15,284 bases of DNA from an uncultured bacterium (GCA_905214855.1 CAJMNU010000029.1:1-15284), one strand, 5' to 3'; shown: positions 7,465-14,068, counted from the first letter of the stretch. A program made the numbers and translations. Notes: generated from the letters alone by a model not told the origin.

Positions 7465-9795
7465 CTATAAAAAGAGTGCAACTTGATAAACAACCAAAGA
7501 CATGATCCACGCAATCGCACATTGACCGACCACCATTGCAATCGCCCATTTTCCGCCTAATTCCCGCTTAACAGCGGCAATGGCAGCCACACAAGGAGTA
7601 TATAACAGGCAAAATACAAGAAGAGCAGATGCTCCCGAAATTGTTAAACTTGCCTGTAGTGCTTCTACACTTCCAAATAAAACAGTCAGGGAAGAAACCA
7701 CACTTTCTTTTGCCAAAAATCCTGAGATCAAAGCTGTCACAATTCTCCAGTCACCAAAACCAACTGGGACAAAAATAGGAGCAAGAACACCTGCTGCCAT
7801 TGCAAGAATACTTTCCTGTGAATCTTCAACCATGTTCAATCCCATATCAAAATTCTGAAGGAACCATATTGCGATACTTGCCAAAAAAATTACAGTAAAT
7901 GCTCTCTGTAAGAAATCTTTTGCTTTATCCCACAACAAATGACCTACATTAGACGCTCCCGGCATACGATAATTCGGAAGCTCCATAACAAATGGAACTG
8001 CTTCTCCCTTAAAGGCTGTCTTCTTAAAGATCATTGCCATAAGAATTCCCATAAGAATTCCAAATACATACAGTCCAATCATAACCAATGCCCCATTATT
8101 GGGGAAGAATGCTGCTGTAAAGAATGCATAAATGGGTAATTTCGCTGTACAACTCATAAATGGTGTCAAAAGGATCGTCATTTTTCTATCACGTTCTGAT
8201 GGGAGTGTGCGACTTGCCATAACTCCCGGAACAGTACATCCAAATCCAATCAGCATCGGAACAATACTTCTTCCAGAAAGTCCAAGTTTCCTGAGCAGCT
8301 TATCCATGATAAAAGCGACACGTGCCATATACCCACTGTCCTCTAAAAGTGATAAGAAAAAGAACAGTGTCACAATGATCGGCAAGAAACTCAGCACACC
8401 GCCCACACCATTAAATACACCATCAATGATCAAAGAGCGTATCACATCATTTACATGTGCTGCCTGCATGGCACTGTCTGCCATCTCAGTCAATGCTGTG
8501 ATCCCATTTTCCAGAATCCCCTGTAAAAACGCTCCAATGACATTAAAAGTCAGCCAGAACACCAATCCCATAATGCCGATAAAAGCTGGAATCCCAGTAT
8601 ATTTTCCAGTTAAAAAATGATCGATCTTACGGCTTCGGATCCTTTCCTTGCTCTCTTTAGGCTTGATCACCGTTTCACTACAGACACTCTCTATGTAATC
8701 AAAACGCATCTGTGCCACAGCTGCTGCACGATCCATTCCGGTTTCTTCCTCAGTTTGAAGAGAAATTTTTTCCAGAATATTTTTCTCATTGTCTGTCATC
8801 TCCAGCTGTTCCAGAATCTTCTGATCTCCCTCCAGCACCTTACTTGCTGCAAAACGCACTGGTATCTCTGCCCTTTTGGCATGATCCTCGATCAAATGCA
8901 TAATCGCATGGATACCTCTATGAATCCCCTCATCTTTTTTGCAAAAATCAGTTTCCATTGGACATTCCTGATATTTTGCCACATGGATCGCATGACGGAT
9001 CAACTCTTCAATTCCTTCTCCTTTGGCAGCTGAGATCGGGATAACCGGAACTCCCAAAGCCACTTCCATATCATTGACCAATACAGAACCATCATTTTCA
9101 CGCAGTTCATCCATCATATTAAGAGCAACAACCATTGGAAATCCCAATTCCAAAAGCTGCATAGTCAAGTAAAGATTTCTCTCAATATTTGTTGCATCCA
9201 CAATATTGATAATGCCCTTGGGTTTTTCCTTGATCACAAACTCTCGTGTTACAATTTCCTCACTGGTATATGGAGACATGGAATAGATACCAGGCAAATC
9301 TGTGATCAGGGTATTCTCATGTCCTCTGATCACGCCATCTTTTCTATCCACTGTAACACCGGGAAAATTTCCTACATGCTGTTTTGATCCAGTCAACTGA
9401 TTAAACAATGTTGTTTTACCACAGTTCTGATTTCCGACAAGTGCAAAGGTAAGTGTCTCATTATCTGGCAACGGTTTTTCTTCTTTCCGGTTATGGAATT
9501 TTCCTCCCTCACCATAACCTGGATGATGTTTCTCTGCTTTTACTTCCTTTCTCTTAACCTCTGCGGGTTTATGTACCCCGCTGACTTCAATATTATTTGC
9601 ATCTTCCAAACGGATGGTCAGCTCATAGCCATGGATCCGAAGTTCTATTGGATCTCCCATCGGTGCATATTTTACTACTGTCACTTCCGTCCCCTGTATC
9701 AATCCCATATCCAAGAAATGCTGGCGCAGAGCGCCGCTTCCTCCTACGGAAAGTATAGTGGCCGTATTTCCAATCTGCAGCTCACTCAGTCTCAT
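7465..9795 (-). CDS. feoB: Fused FeoA-FeoB ferrous iron transporter
   Basis: Membrane Fe(II) uptake protein in which the small FeoA (SH3-like) domain is fused ahead of FeoB; 776 residues. FeoA covers about 1-72 (LSELQIGNTATI, FLDMGLIQGTEV). A charged linker with several His follows (about 75-112), then the G domain: G1 GNQNCGKT (121-128), switch region NFPGVTVD (143-150), G3 DLPG (166-169), G4 NMMD (226-229), G5 SAAKGEG (255-261). After a helical spacer, the membrane part holds the conserved LEDSGYMAR (484-492), the first gate GFGCTVPG (517-524), the second gate MSCTAKLP (547-554) and ELPNYRMP (605-612), each with the conserved Cys. ATG follows AAAGGAG. No feoC is seen. It has its own promoter upstream and a hairpin terminator downstream. 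Iron-dependent regulation is expected for the family, but no Fur or DtxR box is certain. Confidence 0.97.
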   Translation of the reverse strand: MRLSELQIGNTATILSVGGSGALRQHFLDMGLIQGTEVTVVKYAPMGDPIELRIHGYELTIRLEDANNIEVSGVHKPAEVKRKEVKAEKHHPGYGEGGKFHNRKEEKPLPDNETLTFALVGNQNCGKTTLFNQLTGSKQHVGNFPGVTVDRKDGVIRGHENTLITDLPGIYSMSPYTSEEIVTREFVIKEKPKGIINIVDATNIERNLYLTMQLLELGFPMVVALNMMDELRENDGSVLVNDMEVALGVPVIPISAAKGEGIEELIRHAIHVAKYQECPMETDFCKKDEGIHRGIHAIMHLIEDHAKRAEIPVRFAASKVLEGDQKILEQLEMTDNEKNILEKISLQTEEETGMDRAAAVAQMRFDYIESVCSETVIKPKESKERIRSRKIDHFLTGKYTGIPAFIGIMGLVFWLTFNVIGAFLQGILENGITALTEMADSAMQAAHVNDVIRSLIIDGVFNGVGGVLSFLPIIVTLFFFLSLLEDSGYMARVAFIMDKLLRKLGLSGRSIVPMLIGFGCTVPGVMASRTLPSERDRKMTILLTPFMSCTAKLPIYAFFTAAFFPNNGALVMIGLYVFGILMGILMAMIFKKTAFKGEAVPFVMELPNYRMPGASNVGHLLWDKAKDFLQRAFTVIFLASIAIWFLQNFDMGLNMVEDSQESILAMAAGVLAPIFVPVGFGDWRIVTALISGFLAKESVVSSLTVLFGSVEALQASLTISGASALLVFCLLYTPCVAAIAAVKRELGGKWAIAMVVGQCAIAWIMSLVVYQVALFL

Positions 9796-9946
9796 CCTTT
9801 TCTCCTTTTTGTGTCTTATTTCTTGTTACGCTATATCCTATGAAAAAAACACATTTTTCATCTTAGTCTCATAGCAGCGCATTAGTTGCGTCTAACTCAT
9901 TAGGAAAAGAGCAGCAACGGCATATACTATACCGTTGCTTATACCC
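9796..9946 (-). promoter_or_regulatory. Structured 5' leader of feoAB
   Basis: About 150 bases lie between the predicted transcription start (near 9946) and the ATG. Read on the - strand there is first a 12-bp hairpin (positions 9939-9913). Next is a short CGCA/TGCG stem. Then come two pairings that share bases and exclude each other: CUAUGA with UCAUAG, and AUGAAAAA with UUUUUCAU (9861-9854 and 9847-9840). This is the look of a leader with alternative folds, but it matches no riboswitch class I can name. Confidence 0.4.
9913..9939 (-). promoter_or_regulatory. 27-bp imperfect palindrome at the start of the feoAB transcript
   Basis: AGCAACGG (9913-9920) pairs with CCGTTGCT (9932-9939), and the inner TATA stretches extend it to 12 pairs with one G-U and a 3-base loop in the - strand RNA. 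It begins about 7 bases after the predicted transcription start. It could be a repressor operator in DNA or a 5' hairpin in RNA. Confidence 0.6.
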
Positions 9947-9952
9947 TTTGTT

Positions 9953-9980
9953 ATTATACCGCATTTTTTTATCTGTGCAA
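9953..9980 (-). promoter_or_regulatory. Sigma-A-type promoter of feoAB
   Basis: On the - strand, TTGCAC (9980-9975), a 16-base spacer and a perfect TATAAT (9958-9953). Transcription would start near 9946, about 150 bases ahead of the FeoAB start codon. Confidence 0.75.
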
Positions 9981-10023
9981 TATATTTTCCAGCAAAATCT
10001 TATTATTTTTGCCTTATTTCATC

Positions 10024-10071
10024 CCTTGTCTCAAATCTTATTTTACCCCTTATCTCAAACCTTATCTCAAA
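10024..10071. repeat. 12-bp tandem repeat overlapping the 3' end of the arsR gene
   Basis: Unit CCTTATCTCAAA occurs exactly at 10048-10059 and 10060-10071, and with one change at 10024-10035. The stretch 10036-10047 is a degenerate unit, so the period is 12 throughout. The last copy contains the stop codon of the ArsR-family gene, so the repeat may have grown from the gene end. Confidence 0.8.
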
Positions 10072-10363
10072 TCTCATCTCTCTTGATATATTCTTTTATG
10101 TCCTGAAGCATTGGCTCAATTGTCTTATCACAAATCTGATACACGATCATCCGCCCTTCCCGTCTGCATGAAACCAGATGGTACTTCTTTAATAAGTTAA
10201 GTTGATGAGAAATGGATGATTGTGTAACATTCATCTCAACAGACAACTCTGTTACACTCTTCTCCCGCTCCAAAAGAAGTAAAAGAATCTGAATTCGACT
10301 TGGGGTACTAAGAATCTGAAAAAAATCTGCTATCTTTTCTATTCTTCTCTGTTCTCTCTCCAC
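10067..10363 (-). CDS. ArsR/SmtB-family metal-responsive repressor
   Basis: Small winged-helix repressor (98 residues) of the ArsR/SmtB type, which usually leaves its operator when it binds metal. Residues 12-32 (ADFFQILSTPSRIQILLLLLE) are the family's first helices. VTELSVEMNVTQSSISHQLNLLKKYHLV (37-64) is the helix-turn-helix, and RREGRMIVYQI the wing. Neither the ELCVC motif of CadC-type sensors nor the His-rich last helix of SmtB/CzrA-type sensors is present. Cys66 and Cys78 with acidic neighbours are the only thiols, so the inducing metal cannot be read off. The start is GTG, with GGGAG six bases upstream. It lies 114 bases behind the metal ATPase on the same strand and probably controls the HMA/ATPase unit. 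Confidence 0.93.
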   Translation of the reverse strand: MEREQRRIEKIADFFQILSTPSRIQILLLLLEREKSVTELSVEMNVTQSSISHQLNLLKKYHLVSCRREGRMIVYQICDKTIEPMLQDIKEYIKRDEI

Positions 10364-10386
10364 GTTGTTCTCCCACTTCCCTTTTC

Positions 10387-10416
10387 ATTATGATGATATC
10401 AGGATCAAAAGGTCAA
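10387..10416 (-). promoter_or_regulatory. Possible promoter of the arsR-type gene
   Basis: On the - strand, TTGACC (10416-10411), an 18-base spacer and CATAAT (10392-10387). The spacing is slightly long and the -10 is imperfect. If used, it would give the repressor its own transcript in addition to read-through from the ATPase gene. Confidence 0.4.
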
Positions 10417-10477
10417 TAAATCCTTCTGCAGACTTGTTTGCAGGGGATTTCTAGCCCAACATCTTATGATGAAGCAA

Positions 10478-12361
10478 TTATAGATTATGAACTTTCAGAG
10501 TACGAATTGCATTCAAAACAGCAATGATCATAACACCTACATCCGCAAAGATCGCAAACCACATATTTGCAATTCCAATTGCTCCAAGAGCAAGACATGC
10601 AAATTTAATCACAAGGGCAAATACGATATTTTGATAAACGATTCCAAGACATTTTCTGGAAATTCTGATCGCCTTAGAAATCTTTAAAGGATCATCATCC
10701 ATTAATACTACATCTGCTGCCTCAATCGCTGCATCCGATCCCATTGCTCCCATTGCGATACCAATATCAGCCCGTGTCAGAACTGGAGCATCATTGATAC
10801 CATCTCCTACAAATAACAATTTTTCTTTGTCATTTTTCTTTTCAATCAGTTCCTCAACCTTTGCTACCTTATCTGCTGGCAGAAGTTCACTGTATACCAC
10901 ATCGATCCCAAGTTCTTTTGCCACCTGATCTGCCACTTTTTTAGAATCTCCTGTCAGCATGACCGTCTTCTTGACTCCTGCCTTTTTCAGTTTTTCCATT
11001 GCTTCTTTAGAATGTGGCTTGATAATATCAGAAATCACGATATGACCTGCATATTCTCCATCGATTGCCATATGGATGATCGTTCCCACACTATGACAAT
11101 CCTGATATGCAATTCCCAATTGCTTCATCAATTTGTCATTTCCGGCTGCGACTATTTTCCCATCTACTTTAGCAACCACTCCATGTCCACCGATCTCTTC
11201 AATATCCGTCACACGATTTCTATCAATCTCTTTTTTGTATGCCCTCTGTAAACTCTTACTGATCGGATGAGAAGATGCACATTCTGCCAAAGCCGCATAC
11301 TCCAAAAGTTTTTCGTCCTCCATCTTATTGTGATGGATTCCACTCACCTCAAATACACCATGTGTCAGCGTTCCGGTCTTATCAAACACAACATACTTTG
11401 TCTTTGATAACGTCTCCATATAATTTGATCCTTTTATTAATATCCCTTCTTTACTTGCTCCTCCAATACCAGCAAAAAAGCTAAGTGGAATACTGATAAC
11501 AAGAGCACATGGACAACTGATAACAAGGAATGTCAATGCACGATACACCCAAACACTCCATTGTCCGCTCTGTCCCATAAGCATCTGGAACAGCGGTGGC
11601 AGGACTGCAAGTGCAAGCGCTCCATAACATACTGCCGGTGTGTAAATTTTAGCAAATTTGGAAATAAAATTCTCGGACTTAGATTTTCTGGAACTGGAAT
11701 TTTCAACCAGCTCCAAAATCTTGGACACTGTGGATTCACCAAATTCTTTTGTCGTTCTGACTTTCAAAAGACCACTCATATTAATACATCCACTGATGAT
11801 CTCATCGCCTTGTTTTACATCACGGGGAAGACTTTCACCAGTCAAAGCACTTGTATTCAAACTGGAATTACCTTCTATAACAATACCATCAATCGGAACT
11901 TTCTCTCCAGGCTGTACTACTATAATACTTCCAATCTCCACCTCATCTGGATCTACTTTTTCCAACTGTCCATTTTGCTCAATATTCGCATAATCTGGAC
12001 GGATATCCATTAAAGCACTGATATTTTTACGACTCTTTCCTACTGCATAGCTCTGGAACAATTCACCGATCTGATAAAAAAGCATGACTGCAATTGCTTC
12101 ATTATAATCTCCACTTCTGGAATATATTGCAAGTGCAAATGCTCCCACCGTCGCTATTGCCATCAAAAAATTCTCATCAAACATCCTTCGGTTTAGAATG
12201 CCTTTTCCAGCTTTTTTCAGAATATCATATCCGATAACCAGATATGCTGCCAGATAAAGGGTAAGTCTAACGATTCCTGTTAATGGTATTAAATTTAATA
12301 GTATCACCATCACAGATGCAATAATAATCCGTATCAACATCTTTTTCTGTTTCTTATTCAT
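10478..12361 (-). CDS. P1B-type heavy-metal ATPase (Zn/Cd/Pb exporter type) without N-terminal HMA domain
   Basis: Membrane pump that exports soft metal ions using ATP; 627 residues from this start. In order: two N-terminal membrane helices, the actuator loop TGES (174-177), the ion-binding motif SCPCAL with C283-P-C285 in the sixth helix, the phosphorylated Asp327 in DKTGTLT, the nucleotide-domain HP (365-366), MLTGD, and GDGIND (519-524). In the last helices, Lys586 (VIKFA) and Asp607 (FADVG) match the Lys/Asp pair typical of ZntA/CadA-type pumps, so Zn, Cd or Pb is more likely than Cu. The usual N-terminal metal-binding domain is missing; a separate HMA-type protein is encoded upstream on the same strand. 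ATG at 12361 is chosen because AAAGGA lies seven bases upstream, while the GTG at 12397 has no ribosome site and lies in a hairpin. Confidence 0.95.
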   Translation of the reverse strand: MNKKQKKMLIRIIIASVMVILLNLIPLTGIVRLTLYLAAYLVIGYDILKKAGKGILNRRMFDENFLMAIATVGAFALAIYSRSGDYNEAIAVMLFYQIGELFQSYAVGKSRKNISALMDIRPDYANIEQNGQLEKVDPDEVEIGSIIVVQPGEKVPIDGIVIEGNSSLNTSALTGESLPRDVKQGDEIISGCINMSGLLKVRTTKEFGESTVSKILELVENSSSRKSKSENFISKFAKIYTPAVCYGALALAVLPPLFQMLMGQSGQWSVWVYRALTFLVISCPCALVISIPLSFFAGIGGASKEGILIKGSNYMETLSKTKYVVFDKTGTLTHGVFEVSGIHHNKMEDEKLLEYAALAECASSHPISKSLQRAYKKEIDRNRVTDIEEIGGHGVVAKVDGKIVAAGNDKLMKQLGIAYQDCHSVGTIIHMAIDGEYAGHIVISDIIKPHSKEAMEKLKKAGVKKTVMLTGDSKKVADQVAKELGIDVVYSELLPADKVAKVEELIEKKNDKEKLLFVGDGINDAPVLTRADIGIAMGAMGSDAAIEAADVVLMDDDPLKISKAIRISRKCLGIVYQNIVFALVIKFACLALGAIGIANMWFAIFADVGVMIIAVLNAIRTLKVHNL

Positions 12362-12392
12362 ACATAAATCCTTTCGTTTGCTGAGATTTTCT

Positions 12393-12430
12393 CCCACTGA
12401 CTTTAGGCAGTGGGTAGTTGACTACCTCAA
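12393..12430 (+). mobile_element. Solitary hairpin resembling an IS200/IS605 right end
   Basis: CCCACTG (12393-12399) and CAGTGGG (12408-12414) form a 7-bp stem around ACTTTAGG. They are followed by TAGTTGACTACC and TCAA (12427-12430). Hairpins of this form followed by a TCAA cleavage tetranucleotide are known from right ends of IS200/IS605-family elements. No transposase or TnpB gene is next to it, so it would be a remnant or a palindrome-type passenger element. On the - strand it lies in the leader of the metal ATPase gene, about 30 bases ahead of the start codon. Confidence 0.45.
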
Positions 12431-12445
12431 CCCCTCTTTTCTCTC

Positions 12446-12515
12446 TTAACAGATACATTAATGATATATTAACAATACATTGACAGATATATTAACAAAT
12501 GTGTTAACAAATATA
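12446..12515. repeat. Six-copy 12-bp tandem repeat between HMA gene and metal ATPase gene
   Basis: Successive units near TTAACARATAYA begin at 12446, 12458, 12469, 12480, 12492 and 12504 (lengths 12, 11, 11, 12, 12, 12). Each carries TTAAC or a one-base variant. The array fills the middle of the 265-base gap between the HMA gene and the ATPase gene. It could be an iteron-like binding site, a spacer, or simple slippage. Confidence 0.8.
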
Positions 12516-12580
12516 TTTTATATCCAAATGTCTATATAATTCATTATATGCTTATTTATTCATATATTATCCGTACAATA

Positions 12581-12615
12581 CGCTCCACATTATATATAAA
12601 TATGGAGCGTTTTTC
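12581..12615 (+). terminator. Terminator-like hairpin on the + strand with no clear gene upstream
   Basis: CGCTCCA (12581-12587) pairs with TGGAGCG (12603-12609) around an AT-rich, partly self-pairing loop and is followed by TTTTTCTT on the + strand. On the - strand, where the flanking HMA and ATPase genes lie, there is no T-run after the stem. It therefore reads as a + strand terminator in a place without a + strand gene. Confidence 0.6.
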
Positions 12616-12626
12616 TTACTCTTTAC

Positions 12627-12845
12627 TTACAGTTCAATTTCACAATCTGGCTCTACCTTTTTACAAGCCTTTAAAACTGCCTGCATAACTGCCTTTGGCT
12701 CTGCGCCATCCTCAAATTCCACGATCATCTTCTGTGTCATAAAGTTTACTACTGCATTTGCAACTCCATCCGTCTTCTTGGTCACATCCTCCATCAGATT
12801 TGCACAGTTTGCACAGTCTACTTCAATTTTATATGTTTTCTTCAT
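12627..12845 (-). CDS. Stand-alone HMA-type metal-binding protein
   Basis: A 72-residue protein with the ferredoxin-like heavy-metal-associated fold. The N-terminal strand MKKTYKIEVD leads into CANC (Cys11, Cys14), followed by ANLMEDVTKKTDGVANAVVNF and the strand KMIVEF. It probably carries or senses a metal ion for the ATPase encoded next on this strand, which lacks the HMA domain that such pumps normally have fused at their N-terminus. The ATG is preceded by AAGGAGGAAC with good spacing, and a strong promoter with a putative operator lies upstream. The motif lacks the usual Met before the first Cys (VDCANC rather than GMTCxxC), as in zinc/cadmium-type HMA domains. The metal is inferred from the neighbouring ATPase. 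Confidence 0.9.
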   Translation of the reverse strand: MKKTYKIEVDCANCANLMEDVTKKTDGVANAVVNFMTQKMIVEFEDGAEPKAVMQAVLKACKKVEPDCEIEL

Positions 12846-12879
12846 GCTCTGTTCCTCCTTGTCTTCTTTCCCTCTCTTG

Positions 12880-12901
12880 TAAACAATTAAGTGATTGTTT
12901 A
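12880..12901. promoter_or_regulatory. 22-bp inverted repeat, probable ArsR-family operator
   Basis: TAAACAAT (12880-12887) and ATTGTTTA (12894-12901) are perfect 8-bp arms with a 6-base centre. It lies about 8 to 29 bases downstream of the predicted start of the HMA transcript, where a bound repressor would block transcription. Long AT-rich inverted repeats of this layout are typical of ArsR/SmtB operators. The repressor encoded at the end of the same gene set is the natural partner (inference). Confidence 0.65.
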
Positions 12902-12914
12902 ATCTTATATCTGT

Positions 12915-12943
12915 ATCATATTCTTTTCTCAGTTAAAAGTCAA
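12915..12943 (-). promoter_or_regulatory. Sigma-A-type promoter of the HMA / metal ATPase genes
   Basis: On the - strand, TTGACT (12943-12938), a 17-base spacer and TATGAT (12920-12915): one mismatch to consensus in each box and ideal spacing. Start of transcription near 12908, just ahead of the inverted repeat. Confidence 0.78.
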
Positions 12944-13001
12944 TAGGAAATTTTATATTAGTTAAAACTTTTTCCATCTATTTTCTTATCCAATGTATCG
13001 T

Positions 13002-13031
13002 CCCCTCTGCTTTGGCTGTGGGGAGTGTCAA
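13002..13031 (+). mobile_element. Second solitary hairpin resembling an IS200/IS605 right end
   Basis: CCCC (13002-13005) and GGGG (13020-13023) enclose TCTGCTTTGGCTGT, which pairs further with T-T mismatches. AGTG and TCAA (13028-13031) follow. GGGGAGTGTCAA after a CCCC hairpin is a familiar form of IS605-group right ends. It has the same orientation and the same 22-base hairpin length as the one at 12393. No transposase gene is next to it. Confidence 0.45.
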
Positions 13032-13032
13032 C

Positions 13033-13061
13033 TTTACAAGTTCTACTACTTTTAGTATAAT
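13033..13061 (+). promoter_or_regulatory. Sigma-A-type promoter of the CDF-type gene
   Basis: TTTACA (13033-13038), a 17-base spacer and a perfect TATAAT (13056-13061). The -35 box begins two bases after the TCAA of the hairpin, so a former insertion may have shaped this promoter. Start of transcription near 13068, giving a leader of about 110 bases. Confidence 0.72.
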
Positions 13062-13087
13062 TAGCATCATACCAAGTCAGAAATGAG

Positions 13088-13118
13088 ATGATAGTTTGAT
13101 TGTGTCAAGTTTTATCAT
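13088..13118 (+). promoter_or_regulatory. Imperfect palindrome in the CDF-type gene leader
   Basis: ATGATA (13088-13093) and TATCAT (13113-13118), with TTGA (13096-13099) and TCAA (13105-13108) inside, form a two-part inverted repeat with an unequal internal loop. It lies about 20 bases after the predicted transcription start and could be an operator or an RNA hairpin. It does not match the inverted repeat ahead of the HMA gene. Confidence 0.35.
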
Positions 13119-13177
13119 ATAAACCAATTTCAAAAGGAGAAAGTCCAATTCTAAATTCAAAGTTGGACAACATATAT

Positions 13178-14068
13178 ATGACAAAAACTGAAAGAAAAGA
13201 AAAACAAATTTTAATGATGTCCTTTTTCTCTGGACTTTTATTTGCTATTGCAGAATTTATCTTCTCCATATACAGCCACTCTCAATCTACATTGACAGAT
13301 GCTGTATATGATGCATCAGAACTGGTCTTTATTGCCTTGCTCCTGTTTCTGACTCCGTTATTCCATAAACCTGTATCCGAAAAACATCCCTATGGATACT
13401 TTCAGGTCGAATCGATATTTGTTATCATCAAAGGGGTTATGATGCTTTCTGTTACTATGGGTGTTTCCGCAGAAATACTTGACTCTGCTCTATCTGGTGG
13501 TAATACAGTAAACAACGCTCAAGTTTCTATATTTCAGTGTTGTCTTGGTATTGCAAGTATCATTATTTTTCTATGCATGAAACGCCTCAACCACAACTTA
13601 TCCTCTCCAACAATCACAACTGAATTATTGGGCTGGAAACTTGACATTATTTACAGTTTAGGAATGTCCCTTGCCTTCTTTGTTTCTCTGTATCTGGAAA
13701 AAACACCTCTGGGTTTTATCACTCCATACTTTGATCAGATCGTAGCTGTCATTGTCATGGTATTCATGCTTCCAGAAAGTGTTAAAGTATTATGGGGTGC
13801 AGTAAAAGATATCTTTTTATTCTCCCCAGATCAGACATTTATAGAAGAAGTCAAGGCAATATGTACTCCCATTCTGGAAGAATATCATTTTTTACCTGTT
13901 TTTTTTGATATTACTAAAACAGGTCGTCATGTGTGGGTGGCTATCTATTTTCGGATTGAAACAGACTCCTTGAAAGTACAGGATTTCTCCAATGCCTTAA
14001 ATAATCTCAATGAAAAATCACAGGAAAAATTTCAGGAATGTACTTGCGAACTCATACTAGTCCCTTAA
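13178..14068 (+). CDS. Cation diffusion facilitator-like transporter with altered metal site
   Basis: A 296-residue membrane protein of the CDF (YiiP/CzcD-like) fold, a family that exports Zn, Fe, Mn or related ions by proton exchange. Six hydrophobic helices are visible (about 11-34, 47-63, 77-101, 117-135, 149-173, 185-204), followed by a cytoplasmic domain of about 85 residues. Second-helix Asp41 and Asp45 (TDAVYD) match the YiiP site, and HPYGY (70-74) is the family's loop signature. In the fifth helix only Asp156 is kept: the usual His four residues earlier is Gly152 (GWKLD), so the transport site is incomplete. ATG at 13178 is favoured by homology-like length, but its ribosome site is weak. 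A strong AGGAG (13135-13139) sits eight bases before an in-frame ATT at 13148, so the true start is uncertain. It has its own promoter and may be co-transcribed with the methyltransferase gene. Confidence 0.85.
   Translation: MTKTERKEKQILMMSFFSGLLFAIAEFIFSIYSHSQSTLTDAVYDASELVFIALLLFLTPLFHKPVSEKHPYGYFQVESIFVIIKGVMMLSVTMGVSAEILDSALSGGNTVNNAQVSIFQCCLGIASIIIFLCMKRLNHNLSSPTITTELLGWKLDIIYSLGMSLAFFVSLYLEKTPLGFITPYFDQIVAVIVMVFMLPESVKVLWGAVKDIFLFSPDQTFIEEVKAICTPILEEYHFLPVFFDITKTGRHVWVAIYFRIETDSLKVQDFSNALNNLNEKSQEKFQECTCELILVP

Larger units (their letters stand above)
12846..13177. other. Divergent control region between HMA gene and CDF-type gene
   Basis: This 332-base stretch has no gene. It contains, left to right, the HMA ribosome site, a 22-bp inverted repeat, the - strand promoter, an AT-rich spacer, an IS200/IS605-like hairpin, the + strand promoter of the CDF-type gene, and an imperfect palindrome in that gene's leader (13088-13118). 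There is also an AAAGGAG at 13133-13139 that lies too far from the first ATG at 13178. Confidence 0.75.

Noticed and set aside
9935..10171. Open reading frame of about 78 codons on the + strand
   Set aside because: It crosses the feoAB promoter, the 12-bp repeat and the end of the repressor gene. Its hydrophobic composition comes from T-rich repeat DNA.
10428..10445. CTGCA/TGCAG hairpin behind the metal ATPase gene as a terminator
   Set aside because: The stem is only 5 bp and no T-run follows on the - strand, so read-through toward the repressor gene is more likely.
13100..13177. Extension of the CDF-type protein from a TTG at 13100
   Set aside because: No ribosome site precedes the TTG, it lies within the leader palindrome, and the extra residues do not resemble the family start.
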